Of a stretch of 64,000 bases of DNA, positions 34,973 to 45,552 are shown piece after piece. The position numbers and the translations under genes are program-made. The DNA is from Paracyclopina nana. Taxonomy: Eukaryota > Arthropoda > Copepoda > Cyclopoida > Cyclopettidae. The notes below the pieces were generated by a model. It searched no databases. It was not told the DNA's origin and saw only the letters and a program-made list of their open reading frames with translations. How positions within the stretch are numbered: the first letter of the stretch is position 1; each line of letters opens with the position of its first letter. The stretch is taken from NCBI GenBank assembly GCA_019096065.1, contig JAGUCH010000002.1, positions 2,306,501 through 2,370,500 of the forward strand. Reading direction: 5' to 3'.

Positions 34973-35763
34973 CTAAGGGGAGACAATTCTGGAATACTTT
35001 GATGTGACGTTACTTGACCATACATCTAATTCATCATCTTCTATACACTGCAAGATAAGTTTGTTTGATTTTCTGTTATTTTTGATAGTTGGAGTACTAA
35101 TTACCTCAAAAAGAGTGAGAGGACACTTGTTCTCATATTTTTCGCAGTTCTGAAAAAAGTGACCTGTTCTTTGGGCATCCAAGTAGTCTGACTCAACTGT
35201 AATTTTGTCCAGAACATGCGAAGGTGTGAGCAATAGATTGACCATGTCTCCCATTATGCCATCTTCATTAGCTGGTGTGCGTGCCACTTCACAGATTGCT
35301 CTCAAAATGCAGTCATGACTCGTAACTCCTGTTGGTAAGCTCACAAGTGATGGCATGTAATTTTCCAGCATTTTGAAAGCTTCTAGACGATCCGTAAAGT
35401 GACTAGACACATCTCTCTTCTTCCTGCCTAAAAGTCTGAAAAGAGAAAGCATTATTTGTAGCCTTTCTGAAATTATGCACTTTGGCTAGCCTATAAAAAT
35501 TATTTGCGTTCTAATGGAGTAAGAGATAATTACGTGGCCAAATCAAATGAGAATGGGAATGGAACATTCATGTCCATTGATGTGCCCAATCCTTCCAAGG
35601 GAAACTTCAGGGTAAACCTCACTGTAAATGACCAACCAGTTTGAGAAGGAATGATGAATCGCCTATGCCTGGATAGGCCCTTCGAGTCTTCTTCTAAAGC
35701 TACCAAAGATTTATAAGCACATGTTGCTTTGACTAGGAGGAAAATGAGGCATGTAAGCCTCAT
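34973..35763 (-). CDS. DM4/12-family secreted protein, paralogue 2
   Basis: Three exons (35534-35763, 35105-35435, 34973-35047) give 211 aa, with the same intron positions as the neighbour at 33598. The signal peptide is MRLTCLIFLLVKATCA, the dibasic sites are LSRHRR and GRKKRD, and the core is GVTSHDCILRAICEVARTP...MVNLLLTPSHVLDK, DYLDAQRTGHFFQNC, KCPLTLFECIEDDE. An upstream Met at 35829 would add 22 residues. Function is unknown. The family is mostly secreted or membrane-associated in arthropods. Confidence 0.9.
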
Positions 35764-36099
35764 TTTGACTAGTTTATGGCCCGGCTTGAAGTAGCTGACT
35801 ACCAATAACCAAACAGGTAAGCTGAGCATTTATACATTTTGAATTTTGAATAGGGTTAGAAATCAGTTAAAGTGAAAAAAATTAATCCAGCATTCATTAC
35901 CTCCGTTTAAAGAGAGTGCATCGTCGTCACCTTTTTTACTAAATAAAATCAATCATTTTCCTCCATTTATTCTGCTTTTTGACTCCTAGGTTTGCAGTAC
36001 AAGTGATTTTTTTCGTGAGAATGTCATGTCTTGATGCACCACTTGGCTCATGCTTTTACATGAGAAATATGGAATTTCTATGCAGTACAGTAAAAGTAT

Positions 36100-37052
36100 T
36101 TATTCATGTCCACACTTGCACAAAATATCTTGCTTCGAGTTGACCTTAATCCAGCCTGAATTGCAATAATTATTGCAGCAAAAAGTCTCTTCGCGATGCT
36201 CCACTGAAACAGTGCAATTTGCACATTTTGCCCCTTTTATGCAACTGTCAGGCTCAATGTCAGGCATTGAATTTCGACACCCAATCCTGGCATCAGTGAG
36301 TTGCCTCCATGTCCCATTCTTTGCATACTTAAAACTGGTTAAATTCTCTGGGCATTTCACTTCTGCTTCATCAGCAAGAATATAACCAGACTTTGACCCA
36401 ACTTTGTCTCCAATAAACCATTCCTAGATGCCAGAGCTTGAATTTTGACATTTAACAAATTATTTACATTGTTTGTACCTCAAGTTCAGCATTCAGCCAA
36501 AGTTTCCTTTGATGCCCTCCTATTTGTTCATATATCCAAGTGCCATTCTCACCTTCTTCAGCTTGTTGGTAAAATCCAGTGGTATGCTGATGTTCTCTTG
36601 TGGTGAAATCAAAATGGAGGATTTTACAACATTGTTCTCCTTCCTTACTATTTGAATTGGAGCAATTTCTCAATGCTGAAATTGCCCCTGGTGTTTCAGT
36701 CCTAATTTCTTCAATGTCTTTCTTCAGCCAGCAACTCTTTTGCTGCTTATCAGCACCTAGATAATTTTAATGAAATATGACAAGCTTTTATTACCTTTGT
36801 AAATGCTTTTAAAATACCTTCATTTATGTTGTCAATCCAAGTGAATCCCTCACATCCAACTGTCAAATGGCAGATATTTTTGCAGTCTTCAGCAGTTTCT
36901 GTCATCAGACTGCTGCTAATTGTATACCCATTAAAAGCTGCATTTACAAATGTGCAAGCCTGATTTTCAGCCCAAGCACGATTATTTGAGCTTTGCAGCA
37001 GCAAAGAAAGTGCGAAAATGTGGCTAATTTGACAGCAATCCAAAAGAGCCAT
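36100..37052 (-). CDS. secreted Cys-rich protein with PAN/apple-like N-terminus
   Basis: Three exons (36818-37052, 36479-36756, 36100-36423) close to 278 aa. After a hydrophobic leader (MALLDCCQISHIFALSLLL), residues ~30-100 have the PAN spacing: ACTFVNAAFNGY, TAEDCKNICHLTVGCEGFTW and a later CWLKKD. The C-terminal half has about ten more Cys (CIKGAKCANC, FCCNNYCNSG, CKCGHE) and I do not recognise it. An upstream in-frame Met (37112) exists, but the Met at 37052 gives the better leader. It is probably an extracellular recognition or matrix protein, and lies beside the lectin genes. Confidence 0.7.
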
Positions 37053-38467
37053 TTGGAAAAATTGTTTGTTGAAGCAAAAATGGGCTACTAGAATGCAGTG
37101 CAGCATTTCCAACGGTATAAATACACTTGCACTAAAGACCCTTTAAACGTAAAATCCTGCATTAAAAGCAGAAAAAATCATCATGGTCAAAATTGCATAA
37201 ATAGCAGATGGAGTTTTTTTTAAGATAAGTCCAATCGAGAAAAACGCATCTTTTATAAGAAAGGGCTTTAGAGTAATAAACCAAAGTACAAAAAGATTTA
37301 TGGTCACTTCATAAAGTTCTTGGAAAAAAAAGAGTCAAGAGTACAATTTTCATTTGAAGCACAGAACCTTGTTTTGAAGATACTGCGCATGTCACAGAGG
37401 GTAACGCGGAAATGACAACTTTTTTGGCACAGCTTTTCTTGTAATGCTCTCGAATGACGTTTCAGATTTTTTCTAGGAAAAGTCACAAATCGGATACTTG
37501 AGGTCATTTTCCCGAGTGCACTCACTATAGGTGTAAAAAAGGAGGGTCAAAATTAGCCAATTTGAAATTGATTCTTTTTTTTATTAAAGAGAAAAATCCG
37601 CGCTAGAAACGCTCGCTGCTTATTTTTTCCATGTTATTTCAGAACAACGCTGAAATATGACATAAAACGTATTTTTCCTCATGCAGTTGAAAGTGATGGA
37701 TTGGCCTCAGATTTCCTCGTAGCAGAGACAAACAAAGGCAAGCTTTTCTCAGCTTTTTCCTCTACGTTCAGCAAAAAATATCGACGTGAAGCGCAATGCT
37801 TCGGCCCTTTTTCTAGCACTAATGGGACCGGAGTACAAAGAAGAATTCTGCGAAATACGCAGCTAGCAATTTAACTGCATTTTGCTAGAATCGCTGCATG
37901 GGATATGAGGATTCATGAATCACATAAACCTTTATTTTCTAGCCTCTTTTTAGCCACTAATAGAGCCAGTTGCTGATAATTTTTTAGACATTTTATGAAA
38001 ACAAATGAAACATAACATTTGCTTGTACCAATTAAATTATTTGTAGATCTGAACTTTAAAAAGTAGCTTTAAACATTGAAAATTCCATTTTGAACTGTCA
38101 TTTGATTTGAAATTGATTGTGACAGCAAATCAAACGATTTCCAAGTGTTGGTCAATTGCAGCACAACTTCAATGTCACAAGTTGTCAATCATAAATGTGG
38201 ATATATGATATTATTAGGGTCTATCAACCATACGAATGTTGTGTCGGTGAACTACAAATAAGTCACCAATTGCAATTCACATTTAGCACACATTTGTACA
38301 GAGAGGATAAATTGTATTTTTTGTACAATTTTTCGGTTGTTCCAGCTTTTGCTTGCATAAAAACAGCTTCAGATGTGACAGTTCATGGTAAGTGCTCTAT
38401 GCTTTCAGTTGCAAAAGCCTTATGTTGCTGAACAGTCTCAAATTTTGGGGTTGAGTCCTTAGCTGCT
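37053..38467. other. divergent spacer, no gene seen
   Basis: 1.4 kb between divergent start codons (PAN-like protein on minus, CTLD-kelch on plus). A segment around 37304-37525 has a frame ending ENCTLDSFFSKN, faintly like one near 42530 (RNCTLDAVIKS), so both may be remnants of one old repeat. No intact gene. Confidence 0.4.
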
Positions 38468-41400
38468 ATGAAAGCATCCAGAGTTGTGGATCAAGCAGCA
38501 TATTTGCTCTTTTTGATCTACCAAATCACCTCTCAGAGATGCCAACCAGGATGGATTATGCTCAACTCAAAATGCATCCTTTTTGAGCCCAAACGGTTGA
38601 GCTATGCTGGAGCCATTCAAAATTGCAAATCTAAGGGTGGGAGACTGTTTGAGCCCAAAAATATTCACGCCAACCTCAGGATTGCTGAAATGGCCTATGG
38701 CAAAATGAACTTCCCATTGGATTATTGGATTGGCATAGATGAATTGGCAACTAGTGGAGTGTAAGGCAACTTTAAATACAAATACACAATAACATAAGAT
38801 GATTTTTCAAGATTTATGTATAATTATTCTGGGAGTCCAATCAAATATGCAAATTGGGGCAAGCCATCAAATTATGACCTCAACCCAATAAAAAATGTGG
38901 AGCATTGTGTCTCAGTCTTGGTTGTGACTGGTTTCTGGCAAAAGGAGCCTTGCTCACCAATTCCTTATAAAATGTCTGTTTGTGAGGACTTGAAGGATGA
39001 TCTTTGGTATTGGGGACCCTGTGAGCATGGGTGGAATTTGATCAATGGGAAATGCTATAAACTTGTTGACTTACCTATGAAGTTTGAAGCTGCCCATCAC
39101 CTGTGCCAATCTTTGGGTGGGAAAGTTTTTGAGCCCACCTTTGAGTCTGAAGAAGAGACAGTTCTCAATTTTTACTTTGGAGAGCACCAATCTCAAGCAG
39201 TTTGGCTGGGCATCACTGATCAACTGACAGAAGGAAGGTAAGAGCAAAATATCCAAAAAAGCACCTTGGCTAATCAGCTGATGCCAGAAATCAGATAGAT
39301 TTCAAGTCATTTTGAAATTGAATGCAATGAAATTTTTCCAAATCATTGAGTTCAAATTGGCCCAAGTTTGCTGAAGTCAAACAATAATTTTTTTCATGGA
39401 TCAAATATAGGTAAAGCCAAGCTTGGCTCATGAAATGATGATTCCATTGAGCAAAATTTAGCCAATGTTGCCCATGTAAATGCTGCTCGGCCTCCAGCTG
39501 AACTTGTTTAGAGCTGCACTGAATAAAGTCAGCTGCAGATTAACTATGCACTAAGACAATTTTCATAGGTTTATTTATGCATCAAACGAACAGCCAGTTG
39601 AGTACACAAATTGGGCCAACAACCGCTACCAAGATCAGTCTAAGATTTTAGCCAATACTGATGAAGATTGTGTCATGGTCCAAGGCAGAGTTTGGGATGA
39701 GGTGTGCTGCCAAATTGGAAATGTGGCTAAACCTTTGTGTGAAGAAAAGACAATACCAGGATGCAAGACTGAGCCCAATTGGGAATCAGCCAGAGGGAGA
39801 TGTTTCTACTTGGGCAAATCTATGAAGACTTATGCTGAAGCCATCACTGACTGTGAAAGCAAGGGTGGCAGGCTTTTTGAGCCCAGAAGTCCTGATAGCA
39901 ATGTGCTCATTTATGAGTATATGAAGAATTCAGCTTCATTGCCATTCTGGATAGGAGTAAATGCTAGAGATAATCATAGCAGGTAAGCTAATATTTGAAT
40001 AATATCAGAGGCAAATGGAATTTTTTGCTTTTTTTAGGTTTATTTACACCAATTCAAGAGACTTGGTCTCTTACTTCAATTGGGATGATGGGCAACCTTT
40101 TGCTGACAATTACCAAGCTCACTGTGTTGTACTCCAGACCCATCAAGCTCAATGGGGAACTTTTCACTGTGAGGCTAAAAGAAATTATGTGTGTGAGTTT
40201 CCTGAGGTTTTCCAGCCATTTTGGGATACCATTTCCCTGCCAAAGAGCACCACAGAGAGCTATGACTTCATTTTTGACTTACTTTTTGATTTCAAGCAAC
40301 AACCTATTGTTTCATCAGCTACATCACTGTTAGAAGGTTCAAATAGTGAGTTCACATCAATAATCCTTTGTCAGCATGTTTTTGCAAGTCCTTTTTTGCC
40401 AAGGGTTCTTGTCCATTGGTGGATTCATTTCCTACATTAAAGATGTGCAAGAAGCATCCACTTTCAACTTTGTCTACAGAGTGGACCTTGATACCAACTT
40501 TATTTGCTACCACTCAGCATTTCCAACCACCATCAAAGAAGCTCATACATTTGAGTTCAAAAATCAGCTGCATGTTTGCTCAGCTTTTACTGGCATTTCA
40601 ACTGAGACACTGCTATGCTGGAAATGGGGACAGAATGGGTGGGAATCTGTGCCCACTCCACCTGGCAATACAATTTCAAAATTCATCTCCTCTGTCTATG
40701 TTCCAAATGTTGGAATGTGGTTTGTTGATGACAACAGCACCTCATCTTTGATACTGAGTGAAGCTACTGAGACTTTTGTACCAGGCTTACATTGGACTAA
40801 TGGCAGGCTGAGAGCATGCACAGTAATGCTGACACCAACCAAAGTAGCCCAAATTGGTGGTGATGGTATTGGAGCTTTAGCAGTAAGCTAACAAGTATTT
40901 TAAACTTGCTTGATTAAAAAGTTATGTTCTTAAAAGGCAACCATAGACACCTATGACTTTGCTACAAATATTGAAGTGGTCAATGCTTCCCAGCTTACGG
41001 AAATAAGGAAACACCATTCATGTGCAGTTCTCAAGGGGAAAAATGGCAACCCCACAGTTGCTATAAGTATGTATTTGCTTTTTTTTGAGCGAAGCGAGAC
41101 GAGCCGAGTTTTAAGCGTTTTCCATTTTACCTCTAAAAATATGCCTCAATTTTCCTTACTTCTTGAAGGATCAAGTTTTTCGTCTTAAATGCCCCACCGT
41201 GGCACCTAAAAGCTAAAGCACAAAACTCTGCTCGAATTATCCGAGTCTTCCTGCCTCGGACACCTAACTAGCTTCATTATTGAAAATAGTTCTTATTTTT
41301 AGTTGGAGGCATTCTCGCACCCTACAAATTTTTCATGGAATTATGGGACTCGGTTGAGATGACGTCCCATCGGGTTCCTCACCCTTTCGAACTTGAGAGC

Positions 41401-41655
41401 AACACTTTATTCAGGCCAACTTTGGTTCCTTTTGACGAGACATCAGTGCTACTCGTCAACTCTGAAGTCAACCTACCTGGCCCTATCCCCACTTACTTGC
41501 AAAACATCTACAAGTACACTTACGGAATTGGATGGCAAGTCGTGGCCAAAAACCCAAAGCCCTTGAATTCCATAGAGCAATCGGGGGTGTATATGATGAG
41601 AAATCGTAACCTTGAGCACTACAAAAGTTTGGACAATTGTGCCCCTCCAAAATGA
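38468..41655 (+). CDS. triple C-type lectin fused to a kelch-like propeller region
   Basis: Secreted multidomain protein, 800 aa from seven exons (38468-38760, 38812-39237, 39569-39982, 40038-40345, 40404-40882, 40937-41066, 41303-41655), all in phase. There is a signal peptide (AAYLLFLIYQITSQ), then three CTLDs (from about residues 25, 150 and 290), each with a KGGRLFEP or LGGKVFEP core and a terminal C-x-C pattern. After ~430 the sequence changes to short units with SIGGFISY, AQIGGDG...IDTYDF, HSCAV and VAIIGG...MELWD, the spacing of kelch/galactose-oxidase blades. Only about four blades are visible. The junction depends on the 58-bp intron 40346-40403; without it the frame stops at 40440. 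The last intron is an introner-like repeat. Confidence 0.85.
41085..41271 (+). repeat. introner-like repeat filling the last CTLD-kelch intron
   Basis: Left end TTGAGCGAAGCGAGACGAGC; right end GCTCGAATTATCCGAGTC...TCGGACACCTAACTAG. The host intron is 41067-41302, so the element leaves under 20 bases at the donor side and ~30 at the acceptor side. Its ends match the Aster copy at 14051-14399, 27 kb away. Confidence 0.8.
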
Positions 41656-42616
41656 GGAAAAATACCCTTTTTTGAAATAACCCAAATGATTTAACTGGAG
41701 GCACAGATATTCAAGTGTGTTTTTTTTGTATACATTTATAGATTAAATAAGACAATTTTTGTCTTCGTGTGTTCCTTTGTCTATGCCTTTTTTTCGCAGT
41801 ATGTATAATATGTGGGTAAGTGCTTTCCTAGTCCGAGTTTTTAGGCCCAGAAAGAACACGCACACACAAACATTGCACTGCATAGCAGTACTGTTGTTGG
41901 GCAGCAGTATTCTGCCTAATTTTGATGGGAAAACACGGCTACAACTGCTGATGACAGTGGTGGTGTATCCGATACGTCAATACATACATCTTTCTCAGCT
42001 GTAAGTGAATGATCCATCTTTCTCATATGGGCACACCAAAAACCGAACGCCAATAACCAATAATGCAGCTCAGTAGCGAGTCTTGATGCAATTTGTCACG
42101 ATCAAGCCGAGCTTAAGGTCTAGAGTGTCAAGGCTTTCTAAGCGACATTTTCGCTGCAGCGATGAATTGTCTTTTTTTTAGAAATTATTCATTATGAATG
42201 AAAGTGACATTTTTACCCAAAACGTAATCCACGTTCATAATTCAGCTTTCTAAATATAATTGAAAGAAGTTCTTTAATGCGTTTTTTTAGTACATCACAT
42301 AAGAAAAGAGCTTGAAAATTTGAATTTGTTCAGATAGAGAAATCCAGTGATGGCTTTATTTGTGAAAATAATGACAGGCTTTGTTGTTTTCCCGCGTTTT
42401 TTGGTTACCCTTTGTGACGTCACAAAAAGGGTAACATTTAGCAAAATTAATCTGTCATTTCGCACTCGAGGCGAATTTCAAGGGCGTTTTCCTTGCTTAG
42501 CACTTCGTTTTTTGCAAAGCAAAAGGAACTGTACACTCGACGCTGTGATAAAAAGCAGCAAATGCCAAGGAAAGTTCTGAATTTCAGATTGCCCGGATTT
42601 TACCAAAAAATCAACA
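41656..42616. other. intergenic region with AATAAG-type tail
   Basis: About 960 bp between the CTLD-kelch stop and the next start codon. ATTAAATAAGAC near 41743 may serve polyadenylation. No gene is seen. The strong palindrome at 42404 is listed separately. Confidence 0.4.
42404..42435. promoter_or_regulatory. 32-bp palindrome centred on TGACGTCA
   Basis: GTTACCCTTTGTGACGTCAC followed by AAAAAGGGTAAC: a near-perfect inverted repeat with a full CRE octamer (TGACGTCA) at its centre, 180 bp upstream of the start codon at 42617. It could be a CREB/ATF site or a remnant transposon terminus. Confidence 0.45.
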
Positions 42617-43977
42617 ATGGAGCAGATGAGGCGAGGAAATGGGCCCAATCCTCCTGTGTCATGGGTGAATTCGGCCAGTGGGGATCGATTTCCAATCCAA
42701 ATTGACTTGAATCACCCTTTATGGCAGACATTTCTCGAATCGGGCTCAGTGTCACCTGCCCATTTTTTCCGGATGTTTTTCTCCCCTCCTTCCTACTTTC
42801 ATAACCCAACTCCATGGAGAAGCAGAAACACTGTGAGGTAAAGCTTAAAAAAACAATCAAACAAGCTAGGATAATATCAATAGTTTTAGGCTAGCCCAAA
42901 AAGTGAGCGAGCTTTTGGACTCGTTCAAGCCAGGCTCATTTTCGTATCGGCCATTCAAGAGAGCTGCCAAAGCGAATTCTGCTCAGGCCATTTCGACTGA
43001 TGATAACAATAACAATAATCATGAAGAAGAAGCAATAATAAGAAGGAGCCTTCTCTACGCGAACGTAGGCAGACCAAGGCCATTTTATCGGCGGCCAACT
43101 TCATTCCAAAGTTTCATGCGAGCCTCAGAAATTCAGCTGAGACACCAAGATCCCAAATCTTTGCAAGAACTTCTGAGGCTGCATTTTCTACACACGCATG
43201 GACTTGGCAGGCTGAAAAGGGTCCTTCAAACTGCCAATAATTTGCCCCTGTTTGTCCAACAACTCTTGTTGACATTTTCTTGCGAGGACTTCCAAGAAAC
43301 AGGATCACCAGGTTAACATTCATTAGTTAAAAATATAGTGATATTTGTAGCGATTTTCTATTAAGACGGGGCCAGTGAAAGCCCCACAACTTATTTGGTG
43401 GAATGCTTGCACGAAAATGACAAAAGCGTGACCTACAGAGCTTCATTTTTCACCAGTGAAGTTGATAAGGTGAATTATCATCATGGGCTTTTGTGTTAGT
43501 TTTGAATTTTCTTTATGCAGTGTGTGAGCAATTTATGGATGGAGTATGAAGACTTCCTGAATTTGCAGGAAACTGACGGAGTTGTACCTGTCCTCGCCTT
43601 GGCCACCGACAATTTGACAGAGAATGTATTTACTATCACTGAAGACCTATCTTGCATTCAGGTGAAACAAAGCTATAATTCTTTTTTGATATTACATTAA
43701 GCCATCCCATTTAGGAACGTGACAAGGAGAAAATTGCCAAATTTGTGAGCAAATTTGGAGAAACATTAAAAAGGCATCCAGATATAACACTGAGTAGAAA
43801 TTTGCATTCACAGTTGGTGGAATCAACCAAGCATGGAATTCTTTTACAAAATCCTCTTGTCATAAAACAAAGGTAAATTATAATGAAAAGATTTAAATTT
43901 AACTATGTTTTGTGTGCAGGAATTTGTGCCACACAAATGAAGAAAAATGGGAAGCTCTGAGCAAGTTGATGAAATAA
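42617..43977 (+). CDS. unrecognised conserved-looking protein, six exons
   Basis: Six exons (42617-42837, 42890-43311, 43366-43469, 43521-43661, 43715-43872, 43920-43977) join in phase to a 367-aa protein ending at TAA, with an overlapping AATAAA-like AAATAAAC at the stop. No signal peptide or TM is seen, so it is probably cytosolic or nuclear. The N-terminus is Pro-rich (GNGPNPPVSW). A low-complexity Asn/Glu patch (DDNNNNNHEEEA) splits the second exon, followed by Leu-rich helices (LQELLRLHFLHTHGLGRL). The C-terminal half alternates beta-like strands (YLVECLHENDKSVTYRASF) with a basic helix. I cannot assign a family. Confidence 0.7.
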
Positions 43978-44299
43978 ACATACCTATGCTGTATTAGGAT
44001 TTTTTGTGGTTTTTATTGATAATTTTGTAGAAGCACAGCGACGAAGAACAAAGATGGTGGCCAGTTCCTCGACTTCATCAGCATAGTTAGGGATGAATTT
44101 ACTGAAAAGAGAAACAAAATGTAAGTCTTAAGTAAACAAAAAAAGCGATTTTGAAGCACACAAGAAATCGCAACTAAAATTGTTAGTTTGGCTCTAGATG
44201 GATTAAATGCTTTCAGTTAACTAAAACAACTCTCAAGAACTCTTGTGTCTCATAAATTGAATCCTTGATTAAATTAGCATTTTAGCAGCCCACCTTTGC

Positions 44300-45136
44300 C
44301 TATTTCTTTCCCTAAAAGAAGAAAACGAGTGACAAGTCAGCAAAAAAGGCTCAAGTTCGCGATACCTCCATACCAAATAAGTAAAATACTAAATTACCTT
44401 GGCGCCGCCTCCAGCTGCTCCAATCTTGGCCTTGGCAATTCCCCTGACCTTCTTCATCCTGTTCTTCCTGCCCTTCTGTTGTTTTCTTGAGGTCTTGGCC
44501 GCAGGCTCGATGACTCCTTGCCTTCGCAGCCTGAACTTGGGCTCGAACTTCTTGGCAAAGTCCATGGTATCGTAGATCAACGCAAAGCCGGTTGACTTTC
44601 CGCCACCAAAGTTGGTCTTGAAGCCGAAAGCGAAGATTCGGTCAGGAGTGCACTTGTACATGGTGGCCAACTTCTCCCTGATCTCGGTCTTGGACACAGA
44701 GGGGCGGTTGGGGTGCAAAACGTCCACGACCATTTGACGCCTGGACAAGCACCGGTTGGTCATGTACTTCCGCGTGCGGACAGTCACGGTTCCCTCGGAC
44801 TGAAACAATATTTATTTTTACTAAATCTGTCACTTTCAAACGCGAAATTGCAACTTTAAACGAGATGTCATCAAAAAAAGTATTCTCTTCCTCAAAATAA
44901 AAAAGTAACGCAAGCTCAATTTGTCATTGAATTGAGCTGCGAGAAGATTTTAAAAAGATTCGAGAATCTTTGGAAATCAACACTTTTTCACTGTAGGTAC
45001 AACTCTCAAGGACGAAGAAGCAAGTTAAAGCAAACCATTGAATATCACTGATTGTTGACACAACACTAAGAAAGTAATCCAATGGTGGATTCACGAGATG
45101 TTGGCCGATTTTGAGACAAAACTTAATTCTTACCAT
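44300..45136 (-). CDS. RpS24: 40S ribosomal protein eS24
   Basis: Small-subunit ribosomal protein. Exon 1 (45134-45136) is the ATG alone, exon 2 is 44398-44799 and exon 3 (44300-44311) adds the last three codons (GKK) and TAG, giving 138 aa, close to the usual ~131-133. Family marks are [61 protein letters not shown] and [19 protein letters not shown]. An initiator-only first coding exon is also known for RPS24 in other animals. It is head-to-head with SIRT1. Confidence 0.97.
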
Positions 45137-45552
45137 TTTGACTGTTGATGTTCTATCGGAAAAGGACGCTCATCAGCTGACACCAAAATAAGCAGCAGAA
45201 AAAAGTGAAATTCGACGTCCATGAAAAAAAGGAAAACAAATGGCATGCTTAGTAAAGCTACGATGTAAGCTTGAAATGCTCAATGATTCAATTAGAAAAT
45301 ATATTTACATTACATTCGCCTCAAAGAAAGGACTTTTACTTTTTCATGGCCTTCTGCTCCACATTATTTTACCTTGAATAAAATTACAGCTCCATGAATC
45401 TTAAAATACATTTTGTACCACCTAAAAATCATCAAATAAAATTTCAATTAGTTTTAAAAACAACTTAAAATTATTGCAACCAAGTTTATGCACAATATAT
45501 GTTCTTTTTAAAAAACGTGTTGTTTTAGTTTCACTTTAGTAGTCATCTAAAG
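45137..45552. promoter_or_regulatory. shared divergent promoter region, RPS24/SIRT1
   Basis: 416 bp between the two opposed start codons, AT-rich, containing both promoters and 5' UTRs. No exact core element can be assigned. Confidence 0.4.

Noticed and set aside
37304-37525. Open frame resembling one at 42347-42580 (NCTLD word)
   Set aside because: The similarity covers only a few residues and neither frame has a start context or splice partner. I kept it only as a possible old repeat.
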